Assembly: GCA_022791995.1 (NCBI GenBank)
Contig: JAAWAD010000074.1
Coordinates: 1 to 64,000 of the forward strand
Origin: Lawsonibacter sp.
GTDB taxonomy: Bacteria > Bacillota > Clostridia > Oscillospirales > Oscillospiraceae
DNA length: 64,000 bases
Direction of reading: 5' to 3'
The translations under genes were made by a program, and so were the position numbers. Positions within the stretch are counted from its first letter, which is position 1; the number at the start of each line of letters is the position of its first letter. The notes under the pieces are model-generated. The model saw only the letters and a program-made list of their open reading frames with translations. It ran no database searches and had not been told where the DNA came from. Shown one piece after another: positions 51,501 through 59,282 of this stretch.

Positions 51501-53790
51501 CTCTGAGGCGGAAAACAAAATGCAGAACCAGGATTTGCCCCGCTTTACCACCCAGTCCGCCCAGGTATATGTGGAGGAGGGCATCATCTCCAGAATCCAC
51601 GAGTCGGAGCTGCGCAACGCCACCGACGCAAACAAGGACCCCAGCAACTATGTCCGGGTGGATTTTACCTTTGAGATTGACCCCCAGAATACCGAAAAAT
51701 CCGACGAGTCCAATACCTGGGATATGCTCCTGTGGGCGGATATGCGGATGGACTTCACCCTCTACTCCCGGGAGGAGGGCGAGACCTACTGGAAACGGGA
51801 GGGCAACGCCACTATCCCCGGCGTCAGTACCAGCGCCGACGGCACCTATACCTATGTCAGCCTGACCAAGGCGTTCCATACCGAGATGAATGATACCCCA
51901 CGCTTTGATCTGCTGCGGGACCTGAACAAGAAAATTGAGTACGCAGTCCATATCACCAGCCTAAAGGGTATCCCAGAGTCCTCCGATAAGGCCACCCCCT
52001 GGACCGATACCGTCCATATGCAGATTACAATCGGTACCGGAAACCAGAACGCCATGCAGAACCTGGCTCAGGGCGCCTATGAGCGGGATTGGGAGGCTGT
52101 GAAGGATAAGACCGTGCAGCCCATCGGCGTACCTGACCCCCGCACGCTGGAGCACAAGTTCTCGGATGAGGTTGCCCCGGAGTTTGTGGACAATTATCCC
52201 ACCATTCAGGTAGGCGACACCCAGGCCCGCATTACCTCGATGTTGGACCGGAACGGCTATGTCTACTATGTGGCGGTGCCCGTTACGATTGAAGATCCAG
52301 ATAAACGCGACGCCTTCTTTGCGGCCTTGAATGGCACATCACAGGGATTTGTGAATGCAAAGGCGCTTATCGATGGAGCGGATTATACCACCACCATGCT
52401 GCCCACCACATTGGATGGAGCGGGACGGCCTGATCTGAAAGACGTTCCTGTGAATGGACAGGGTGGAGACGCGGATGGCAACGGCGAGCTGCTGCTGTCG
52501 AAGCCGGACGTCCGAACGGTGACAGACGCCAGAGCCATTCCCAATAGTGTATGGACGGCTCAGCCGGAGCGCATGATGTACGCCGAGGTGGAGGATTACT
52601 TTTATATCCGAAATCTGCTGCCGGATACTCTCTACCTCCTTTATCTGGTGACAAAGGGCGAGGGACCGGTCTATTCCGATAACGTGTATTGCTATACCTT
52701 TGTGACGGGAGAGGCGGAGCGGCCCACGATCACCTTGGACGGTGGTAACCCGAATGTCAGCGTGCATGTAGACCGGAATTCCTATGTCAGCTACCTGCTG
52801 GTTATCAACAATACCAATAAAGATCCGCTTGATTTGCATAAGAAGTTATTGGCTGATGATGGTACATCAAATACGTCCTATACACTGAATGAGGAAGGCT
52901 TGAAAAACGCTGGTACAATGACAGTTTTGGACGCGCTGACAAAGCCGGCCAGCGGAATCAGCTATTTCGACCAGTATGTAACGGAGGAAGGAAAGCGGAC
53001 GCTGGAGAGCAGAATACGCCTGGAAAGCGGCGGCGGAAACTCGGTTACAATGGACGGCGGTCATGAGAAGGATGTGGAGTTTACCGACGGGAAAGAGGGA
53101 AGCGACCTGACACAGGTTATAAGCGAATACGCAAATAATCTGGATCCCTTGGAGGAGTACATCTTCCTGGCAACCGCGTATACTCAGGTGGGCTCTGGTC
53201 CCTCCTTCCGCGCCCTGCGTCCGGTTATCCGGGTGGATAATGAGGCCCCGAAGGTGAAGAGTATTATTACATCAAATGCAAATCCAGATAAGGTAACAAA
53301 CGTTCTCGCAGACGCTATCAAGCTGACTTGGTCTGGAACCGTGACAGTTGAATTTGACGAGGATTTGTTCTACAAGCTGACAGATGGTGCGAACCCGAGG
53401 ATTCTTCCAATTTCGCGAGAGGGTGACGTGAACTCTTCGGAGTTGTCAAGCATGGAGAGTGAAGAACTTGCCAAATTAGAGTGGGTGAAACTGGGGTGGG
53501 TTACCACAACCTCTCATGCAGGGGAGGTAACAATATTAGGCCCAGAGGAACAACAAACCAATATCATAAGCTTTGAATTTACAGACATCCCCAGAAATGT
53601 ACCAATCAGCATCGGTAACGGCAGATTGTGTGACGAGGGCGGCAATACACGAGGAGTCTTTCAGATCATGCTTATGCTTACGGTGGACGAGTTTGGTTAC
53701 TATGCGCCGAAGTTTACCCTGAACAATGACACATGGAAAGCAGACGACTACTATGAAATCCCGGCAACCCGTATTGTAGCGGTGAGTTAG
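48550..53790 (+). CDS. Giant SLH-domain surface protein (N-terminal SLH)
   Basis: 1746 residues from the ATG at 48550 (GGAAAGGAAAAGG). Signal peptide 1-39 (MIAGLLSLVMLCGLLPASVL ... AFA). Three SLH motifs follow (about 50-225; YPDRDITRAEFVTMINRAYG, EASLTREQAALLLGR, YPDGSFRPQKLISRGEVACM). Next is a parallel-beta-type stretch (GNVTINTPGVTLRNTTIAGD), then several fibronectin-like segments (LEPETAYHIYYVARDTAGNY). From about 52265 to the stop the DNA is AT-richer with different codons. SLH motifs bind wall polymers. Specific function unknown. Confidence 0.88.
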   Translation: MSKKREENRNGLARRMIAGLLSLVMLCGLLPASVLPAFAVEEPEEAEEQVSWAQDYMDKLVSWGVMRGDIDGNMYPDRDITRAEFVTMINRAYGYEDVGEIPFTDVGSRAWYADDIAIAYNVGYFAGTSETTASPEASLTREQAALLLGRNMMLQETRGETLGYSDSREFSEWSRNMMRSITNAGIIDGYPDGSFRPQKLISRGEVACMLAKAIGTPIQESGVHTLGGVYGNVTINTPGVTLRNTTIAGDLYLTGGIGLGDVLLENVKVLGRIVTSGAGESNAGDSSILLRNVQADEMIVDNISNQFVTVRAEGDTSIGVTSVRTPAYLEDVTPDGFGLKLIKLDGEEGTNLQLAGNIKEVINQTPGSRIVMAQGVAKKITVDEKATGTGLSILNGARVETVNLDVGASVSGDGDIEHLVVNAPGSTISMLPDTMTVRPGVNANIGGENMDTVAAAESSADPRLLAGYPDVRSIAPESATAVFSTNKKGTVYWALSALSDGSVSEKDLMTPPAYGGSVLQSGTIAAAASKTEYTAGLKDLVTDGSYYVTSMLVDNRGQHSPVKVAAFTTPDDTVPAFAEGYPRVSKITSTDAQVTAMTNKSCMLYYALLPKGSTAPKAADFRTGAITGNLGYGSLDMVKNSTQPFQVNSLPLEEQVTYDLYLWLTDYDNAKSSEVVKLEITTMDGTPPIIRHMDRTNATNNSITMTFSLNEPGVVFWGVVKEGNRFYTENDVDPESEWAKIYVTNGGVNSIARSGNQGVAAATAETDFNFTINNLEPETAYHIYYVARDTAGNYSEAVEDKIIRTTDGSAPTVTQEFSVPGEEFDPADPKPLSNTSIRLVFSESAKGWRQDASGQYYDDDFQALYQKVLQANTNQERAEAKDALAQALREHIQMYVASKGQPVLVTDRSDPSYEADSPWIIDYREAMVTQEVGRTDEGKEVTRMVITFPSKDDPAYSRENPKPDGLNLDSGATYFFRLINIADTSEAENKMQNQDLPRFTTQSAQVYVEEGIISRIHESELRNATDANKDPSNYVRVDFTFEIDPQNTEKSDESNTWDMLLWADMRMDFTLYSREEGETYWKREGNATIPGVSTSADGTYTYVSLTKAFHTEMNDTPRFDLLRDLNKKIEYAVHITSLKGIPESSDKATPWTDTVHMQITIGTGNQNAMQNLAQGAYERDWEAVKDKTVQPIGVPDPRTLEHKFSDEVAPEFVDNYPTIQVGDTQARITSMLDRNGYVYYVAVPVTIEDPDKRDAFFAALNGTSQGFVNAKALIDGADYTTTMLPTTLDGAGRPDLKDVPVNGQGGDADGNGELLLSKPDVRTVTDARAIPNSVWTAQPERMMYAEVEDYFYIRNLLPDTLYLLYLVTKGEGPVYSDNVYCYTFVTGEAERPTITLDGGNPNVSVHVDRNSYVSYLLVINNTNKDPLDLHKKLLADDGTSNTSYTLNEEGLKNAGTMTVLDALTKPASGISYFDQYVTEEGKRTLESRIRLESGGGNSVTMDGGHEKDVEFTDGKEGSDLTQVISEYANNLDPLEEYIFLATAYTQVGSGPSFRALRPVIRVDNEAPKVKSIITSNANPDKVTNVLADAIKLTWSGTVTVEFDEDLFYKLTDGANPRILPISREGDVNSSELSSMESEELAKLEWVKLGWVTTTSHAGEVTILGPEEQQTNIISFEFTDIPRNVPISIGNGRLCDEGGNTRGVFQIMLMLTVDEFGYYAPKFTLNNDTWKADDYYEIPATRIVAVS

Positions 53791-53801
53791 GAGGCAAGGC
53801 C

Positions 53802-56800
53802 TTGAAAACGCAAGTATGGAAACGATTTATGGCACTCTGCCTTACCCTGGCTCTGTCCGCCGCCTTGGTGATTCCAGGGACGGCGGCGGACCCGGGTGAC
53901 ACAGACCCGCCCGCAGACACTGCCTTTGCAGTAACGCCGTCAAAGAGCACGATTACCGTGGGCGAAACATCAGTCTTGAAGGTGAGCAAAATCCCCGACA
54001 AAGATTCCGCGGATACCCTGATGTGGGAAATCAGCCGGAACGAGGAGTTTGCCAGTTTGAGCTCTATCAAGGGCGAGAGCGTTACCCTGACTGCCTTACA
54101 GGCGGGCACCGTGACCGTTACCGTTGAGGGACTGTTGAGCGGTGAGAGCGCATCCTGCCAGGTGACCATTACAAAGGTAAGGGTTGGTGGCATCAAAATC
54201 ACAACGGCCGCGGCGGATATGACAGTGAAGGAAGGGAAAAGCATCACACTGGCCGCCGAGGTGACAGGAGAGGGCGGAACAGGCAAACCCACAAACGACC
54301 TCTGTCTGTGGGAGAGCCGCAACCCGGAGATTGCCACAGTGAACCAGACGACGGGCGTTGTGACCGGAGTGAAGGAGGGAACGGCCATCATCCGGGCCTA
54401 TGCCCAGGAGGACAACCGTTTTCGGGATGAGTGTATGGTAACGGTTACGGCAGACCCCGACAAGCCGGGCCCGGATGACGGAAACCAGGGCGGCAGCACA
54501 GACACTGCGCATTTTAACATCACACCCACCCGCCTGGATTTGAAAACCGGGGGTGAACCGGCGGCCATCACAGCGGCATTTACGGGACTGACCGGCAGTG
54601 AGCCGGAGGTGGTATGGACGATGGAGGACGCCGGTGTTGCCAGCGTGACGCCGTCCACCGGAAAGAGCGTGCGGGTGACGGCGAACAACGTGGGCGGAAC
54701 GAAGGTGATTGCCTCCACCACCATCAACGGCAACGCGGTGCAGGCCACCTGTATCGTGACCGTGGAGTCGGGCCTGAGTATGCGCATCAACGAGCGGAAT
54801 GTGATGCTGGACGAGGGGGGCAAGCGCACGCTGACGGCCTATGTCTCCCAGGAAGGCCTGAAGACCGTTTGGGAGAGCGACGACGAAGAAATTGCCACCA
54901 TCAATGAGGAGACCGGCGCGCTGGAGGCGGTGAGCCCCGGCATTGCCACCATCACCGCGTCGGTGAAGAATGAAAATGGGGCTATTTTAGCCACAGACAG
55001 CGTGGAGGTAACGGTCTCCGGTGTGGTTCTGAGCTATGTGGACAAGGACAAGAACGAATACGACGGCAAGGAGACCATCTACGAACTGATGGTGGGGGAA
55101 TCCATCATCCTGAAATACGAGCAGTTCGGCGACGCCCAGGGCAACGGCGCCCAGGAGTGGACGTGTACAGACACCTCCATAGCCTATGTCGCCGGGGGCC
55201 GGCTGACGGGCCGGGTGGAGGACGAGGAGGGGGTGGACGTTACCCTGTCCATCGCCAGCAAGACCTCCACCAGCAAGAGTTATACCTCCAACCACTTCCA
55301 TGTGAAGGTGGTCCGCAACACCTCTGGCATCATAGTGGAACGGACCATGAAGGCGGGGAACAGCCTGCCCTTTGAGGGGAGCGTATGCAGTGACCTGAAC
55401 AGCGAGTGCCGGACCAAGACCGCCCGGCTGGACAAGGAGAGCCCGCTGGACTACATCACCAATGTGCGGGTGGCCACCGGCCAGGGCACGCTGTACTACA
55501 ATTACATGTCCGCTTCGGACCACGGCTCCGGCGTGGGCAGTGAGAAGTACTATTACGAGCCCGTGCGGGGCCAGCGGGGCATTGAGGATATCACCTTTGT
55601 ACCCCTGGCCAACTTCAGCGGGGAGGCCACCATTACCTTCACCGCCTACAGCCAGAACAAGCAGACGCTGAACGGTACCATTCACGTTACCGTGGACGAG
55701 ATTGACGACGTGGCCTACGAGACCCGGACCGATACACCCATTACCTTCCAAGCCAGCGACTTCGGCAACATCTGCCGCATCAAGACGGGCCGGGAGCTGA
55801 GCTATGTCACCTTTGAGCTGCCCTCTGCCAGCCGGGGGACGCTGTACTACAACTACACCGGCAGCGAGGTCTACCCCGAGCGGGTTCTCTCCGGCTCGCC
55901 CTACTACACCAACCGCACCCCTACCCTGGAGCGGGTCACCTTCCTCCCGGCGGAGGGCTGGACCGGCACCCTGCGCATCAACTACAAGGGGGTGGATACC
56001 TCCGGCACCACCTACAGCGGCAAGGTATCCATCACCGTCACCGGCAAGAACGGCACAGGCAGCGGAGATGTGAACTACTCCGCCTCCCCCGGGCGGCGGA
56101 TCAGCTTCCGGTCGGCCGACTTTGACGAGGCCTGCCAGGACGCCATCGGCGAGCGGCTGGACTATGTGCGCTTCGACCTGCCCTCCTCCAGCAAGGGCGT
56201 GTTGTACTACAACTACCGCTCCAACTCGGATAAGGGCACCCGGGTCAGTGCCAGCACCAATTACTACCGGAGCGGAGGCTCCCGCCTCATCTCCAACATC
56301 TCCTTTGTGCCTGATTCCAGCTCAACCGGGAATGTGTCCATCGACTTTACCGCCTATGGGGATGACGGCGGCCGTTTTGACGGTACCGTGTTCATTCAGT
56401 ATGAGGGGGACAGCGATGGAGACGACATTGTCTACAGCACCCGGGCCGGTCGGACGGTGGAGTTTGTAGCCGCCGACTTCAACGACCGGTGCCAGGACGC
56501 CAACGACAGGAGCCTGAATTATATCCGCTTTGACAACCTGCCCTCCTCCTCCCGGGGGACGCTGTATTACAACTACTCCAGCAATTCCAGCAAGGGCTCC
56601 AAGGTCAGCACCAGCACCCGGCTGTACCGCTCGGGGACGAACACCCTGTCCCGGGTGGCCTTTATCCCGGCCTCTGGATACACGGGCACGGTTTCTCTGG
56701 ACTTCACCGGCTATGACACCGCCGGAGACCGGTTCACCGGTACCGTGCGTATTGAGGTGGAGGACGGCAGCCAGGTGATCCGCTACTCGGTGTACAGCGG

Positions 56801-58007
56801 CCAGCAGGTCCGGTTTGAGGCCTCCGACTTCAACACCGCCTGCGAGGACGCCACTGGTGACACCCTGAGCTATGTGCGCTTCGAGCTTCCCTCCGCCAGC
56901 CGGGGCACCCTGTACTACAAATATGGTCAGAGCGGCTCGGGCGCTGTGTCCTCCTCTACCAGCTATTACCGCACCGGTAACTCCCGCCTGCTGGACGATG
57001 TAAGCTTTGTGGCGGCCAGTGGGTACACCGGCACGGTGGAGATTCCCTACACCGGACGGAGCACCGGGAGCGAGTCCTTCAGCGGCAAGGTGCAGATCCA
57101 GGTGAACACCTCCAGCGCAGGGGTTATCCGGTACAGCGGCAGTGCGGATAAGGTCATTGCCTTCCATGCTGCGGAATTCCGAACCGCAGCAGCCCAGACC
57201 CTGACCCAGGGGCTGTCCTACATCCAGTTTACCAGCCTGCCCAGCACCTCCCAAGGACAGCTGTACCTCAACTACCACGGCTCTGGCACCGGTTCCCGGG
57301 TACTGGCCAACACCAGCTACTACCCCAGCGGGTCCCCCAGTCTGGACGACATGAGCTTTGTCCCCAACCTGAGCTATTCCGGTACGGTAAGCATTCCCTT
57401 TGACGCCATGGATACCGCCGGAACCCGGGTGACCGGCTCGGTGCAGATCACCGTCACCCCGGCCCAGACCTTCACGGATATGGGCAGCTACAGTTGGGCC
57501 TCCAGCGCGGTGGAGTACCTGTACCGGAACGACATTGTCTCCGGCGTGGGCGGTTCCCGGTTCGGCCCCAGCCAGTCCATCCGCCGGGGAGACTTTGTGC
57601 TGATGCTGTGTAAGGCGTTTCAGCTGGACACGGGGAGCACCAGCAGCTTCTCTGACGTTCCGTCGGACAGCTACTATGCCCGGGCTATTGCCACTGCCCG
57701 GGACCTGGGAATTGCCGCCGGCAGCAACGGCCGGTTCCGGCCCAACAGCACCCTGTCCCGGCAGGACGCGGTGGTTATGCTTCGGGCGGCGATGCTGGCC
57801 GCGGGGCGGAGCATTCCAGGCAGCGGCGCAGTGGATCTGTCCCAGTATCAGGACGGCAGCCAGGTGGCGGATTACGCCAGGAGCGCCATGGCCACGATGA
57901 TTCAAATGAAGGCGATCAGTGGAACAGACGACCGGCGGCTCAAGCCCCGGGACCCCATCAGCCGGGCGGAGATGGCCGTGGTGCTGTATCGGGTTTTGAC
58001 CGCGTAA
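53802..58007 (+). CDS. Giant SLH-domain surface protein (C-terminal SLH, six internal repeats)
   Basis: 1401 residues from a TTG after AGGAGGC. Signal peptide about 1-28 (FMALCLTLALSAALVIPGTA). Residues about 35-505 are five Big_2-like Ig domains. Residues about 506-1220 are six tandem units of about 115-125 residues with a strict LYYNY core and a GYTGTV-type strand. Residues about 1220-1401 are three SLH motifs (FRPNSTLSRQDAVVMLRAAM; LKPRDPISRAEMAVVLYRVL). A wall-anchored fibre or adhesin is likely by architecture. Confidence 0.88.
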   Translation: MKTQVWKRFMALCLTLALSAALVIPGTAADPGDTDPPADTAFAVTPSKSTITVGETSVLKVSKIPDKDSADTLMWEISRNEEFASLSSIKGESVTLTALQAGTVTVTVEGLLSGESASCQVTITKVRVGGIKITTAAADMTVKEGKSITLAAEVTGEGGTGKPTNDLCLWESRNPEIATVNQTTGVVTGVKEGTAIIRAYAQEDNRFRDECMVTVTADPDKPGPDDGNQGGSTDTAHFNITPTRLDLKTGGEPAAITAAFTGLTGSEPEVVWTMEDAGVASVTPSTGKSVRVTANNVGGTKVIASTTINGNAVQATCIVTVESGLSMRINERNVMLDEGGKRTLTAYVSQEGLKTVWESDDEEIATINEETGALEAVSPGIATITASVKNENGAILATDSVEVTVSGVVLSYVDKDKNEYDGKETIYELMVGESIILKYEQFGDAQGNGAQEWTCTDTSIAYVAGGRLTGRVEDEEGVDVTLSIASKTSTSKSYTSNHFHVKVVRNTSGIIVERTMKAGNSLPFEGSVCSDLNSECRTKTARLDKESPLDYITNVRVATGQGTLYYNYMSASDHGSGVGSEKYYYEPVRGQRGIEDITFVPLANFSGEATITFTAYSQNKQTLNGTIHVTVDEIDDVAYETRTDTPITFQASDFGNICRIKTGRELSYVTFELPSASRGTLYYNYTGSEVYPERVLSGSPYYTNRTPTLERVTFLPAEGWTGTLRINYKGVDTSGTTYSGKVSITVTGKNGTGSGDVNYSASPGRRISFRSADFDEACQDAIGERLDYVRFDLPSSSKGVLYYNYRSNSDKGTRVSASTNYYRSGGSRLISNISFVPDSSSTGNVSIDFTAYGDDGGRFDGTVFIQYEGDSDGDDIVYSTRAGRTVEFVAADFNDRCQDANDRSLNYIRFDNLPSSSRGTLYYNYSSNSSKGSKVSTSTRLYRSGTNTLSRVAFIPASGYTGTVSLDFTGYDTAGDRFTGTVRIEVEDGSQVIRYSVYSGQQVRFEASDFNTACEDATGDTLSYVRFELPSASRGTLYYKYGQSGSGAVSSSTSYYRTGNSRLLDDVSFVAASGYTGTVEIPYTGRSTGSESFSGKVQIQVNTSSAGVIRYSGSADKVIAFHAAEFRTAAAQTLTQGLSYIQFTSLPSTSQGQLYLNYHGSGTGSRVLANTSYYPSGSPSLDDMSFVPNLSYSGTVSIPFDAMDTAGTRVTGSVQITVTPAQTFTDMGSYSWASSAVEYLYRNDIVSGVGGSRFGPSQSIRRGDFVLMLCKAFQLDTGSTSSFSDVPSDSYYARAIATARDLGIAAGSNGRFRPNSTLSRQDAVVMLRAAMLAAGRSIPGSGAVDLSQYQDGSQVADYARSAMATMIQMKAISGTDDRRLKPRDPISRAEMAVVLYRVLTA
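55317..57460 (+). repeat. Six tandem approximately 350-bp units encoding surface modules
   Basis: Approximate unit limits: 55317-55700, 55701-56050, 56051-56408, 56409-56762, 56763-57110, 57111-57460. Each encodes a strand with F-x-A-x-D/E-F, then LsYvrFelPs, GtLYYNY, tsYYrsG, sFvPasgytGtv and a closing GtvxIxV. The first unit is the most diverged and the fourth and fifth the most alike, as expected from unequal recombination. Confidence 0.88.
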
Positions 58008-58026
58008 ACGAGAGGAGGGAGAACCA

Positions 58027-58716
58027 ATGGCAGAGGAGAGGGGACTGGAGTCGGAGGCCATTGCAGTGGACCAGCTGAATCTGAAGGAGGGCATGGTGAC
58101 AGAGATCATGACCCCCAAAAACAAGCTGGTGTTTATTGGCAAGATTGAGAGCTATGCCAATGGCGTTTTGACCGTCCGGGAATCGGCAGAGAGAGAGCTG
58201 CCCTTGGCGGTGTACAACCGGGAGGTGAAGGCCCGCTTCATCCAGGGTGAGAGAATTGTGATGGTAAAGGGCAAGGTGTGCGGCAGCACCAAAACCCTGT
58301 GGCGGATTGACCGGCTGGAGGCGGAGCTGATGCAGGAGAAGCGGGCCTTTTTCCGCCAGAGCGTGACCCTGGATACTCCGGGGACCTGCGTCCTTCGCAG
58401 TGCCGGCGCCCTGAACAGCCGGGGTGGCCATGGAGAGGGTCCGTGCAAAATTGTGGACGTCAGCGTGGGAGGAATCCGAATCAGCAGCCCCGAGCGGTAT
58501 GAGGTGGGCGACCGGCTGTCCATCATCAATGTCCACATTGTCCCCTCGGAGGAGCCCTTCTCCTTCACCTGTCGGGTTCGGCGGGCCGTGCCGGACGGAC
58601 GGGAGTCCCTGTATGGCTGCCAGTTTGAGGCGCTGCTCCCCAAGGAACAGGACCGCCTCCTCCGCGCCATCTTCACCGTCCAGCGGCTGGAGCGGCAGAA
58701 AAAGAAAGAGCTTTAA
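58027..58716 (+). CDS. YcgR-like PilZ-domain protein (second)
   Basis: 229 residues. An N-terminal YcgR-type domain (about 1-100), then PilZ with RxxxR at R106-R110 (KRAFFRQSV) and DxSxxG at D144-G149 (IVDVSVGGIRIS). The layout matches c-di-GMP effectors that slow the flagellar motor or regulate wall machinery. It starts 19 bases after the second SLH gene and ends at a terminator, so it is probably expressed with the SLH proteins. Confidence 0.86.
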   Translation: MAEERGLESEAIAVDQLNLKEGMVTEIMTPKNKLVFIGKIESYANGVLTVRESAERELPLAVYNREVKARFIQGERIVMVKGKVCGSTKTLWRIDRLEAELMQEKRAFFRQSVTLDTPGTCVLRSAGALNSRGGHGEGPCKIVDVSVGGIRISSPERYEVGDRLSIINVHIVPSEEPFSFTCRVRRAVPDGRESLYGCQFEALLPKEQDRLLRAIFTVQRLERQKKKEL

Positions 58717-58719
58717 GCA

Positions 58720-58760
58720 AAGGCCCCCTGCCCATTGGACAGGGGGCCTTGCTGTTTGTC
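58720..58760 (+). terminator. Terminator after the SLH-PilZ operon
   Basis: An 11-bp stem AAGGCCCCCTG (58720-58730) with CAGGGGGCCTT (58740-58750), 9-base loop, then GCTGTTTGT. Confidence 0.88.
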
Positions 58761-58832
58761 GCCCCTGCATATACGCCTGGGACAGAGTGAGCACAGGGTC
58801 AGGGCATTTTGCAGGTTTCAAAGGAAATCTCC

Positions 58833-58861
58833 TTGACAAGCGGGTGAAAATGTGGTATGCT
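58833..58861 (+). promoter_or_regulatory. Sigma-A promoter for ylxM-ffh
   Basis: A perfect TTGACA (58833-58838), a 17-base spacer, and TATGCT (58856-58861). Transcription should begin near 58868, about 45 bases before the ylxM start. Confidence 0.88.
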
Positions 58862-58867
58862 CCCATT

Positions 58868-58889
58868 TGTAAAGCATGGGACCTTTACA
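58868..58889 (+). other. Inverted repeat at the predicted transcript 5' end of ylxM-ffh
   Basis: TGTAAAG (58868-58874) and CTTTACA (58883-58889) with an 8-base loop, overlapping the likely start point. It could be an operator or a 5'-end stabilising hairpin. There is no known regulator to name. Confidence 0.45.
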
Positions 58890-58912
58890 TTTTGCACTGG
58901 AGGTGGCTCGCC

Positions 58913-59278
58913 GTGAAAAGTCAGGCTTACCGGATGACCATGCTTTTTGATTTTTACGGCGACGTGCTCACCGACCGGCAGAAGGAATTCTATGACCTTT
59001 ACTATAACGAGGACCTGTCCCTGGGGGAGATTGCAGAGAATTACCACATCACCCGCCAGGGGGTCCGGGATGTGATCGTCCGGGCGGAGACCGTCCTAAC
59101 CGAGCTGGAGGACAAGACCGGCCTGATCAAGCGGTTCCACACCATGCAGGCCCAGCTCCGGCAGCTCCAGGCGGACGCCCAGCGGCTGACCGAGCTCTCC
59201 GGCCGGTGGGGCAACGACGAGCTGGAGGTCCTGGCTGTCCGTATCCGGGACACGGCGGACGCCCTATTGAAGGAGTGA
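58913..59278 (+). CDS. ylxM: YlxM / UPF0122 family DNA-binding-like protein
   Basis: 121 residues from a GTG at 58913 after GGAGGTG. It has the UPF0122 pattern MTMLFDFYGDVLTDRQKEFY then DLYYNEDLSLGEIAENYHIT and RQGVRDVIVRAET, a sigma-region-4-like helix-turn-helix. It is encoded just before ffh in most Firmicutes and is reported to affect SRP activity. The C terminus is a short coiled coil. Confidence 0.93.
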   Translation: MKSQAYRMTMLFDFYGDVLTDRQKEFYDLYYNEDLSLGEIAENYHITRQGVRDVIVRAETVLTELEDKTGLIKRFHTMQAQLRQLQADAQRLTELSGRWGNDELEVLAVRIRDTADALLKE

Positions 59279-59282
59279 CCCC

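Noticed and set aside
55317-57460. Regular tandem repeats considered as a CRISPR array
   Set aside because: Units are about 350 bp, in frame and protein-coding; there are no short direct repeats with unique spacers and no cas genes.
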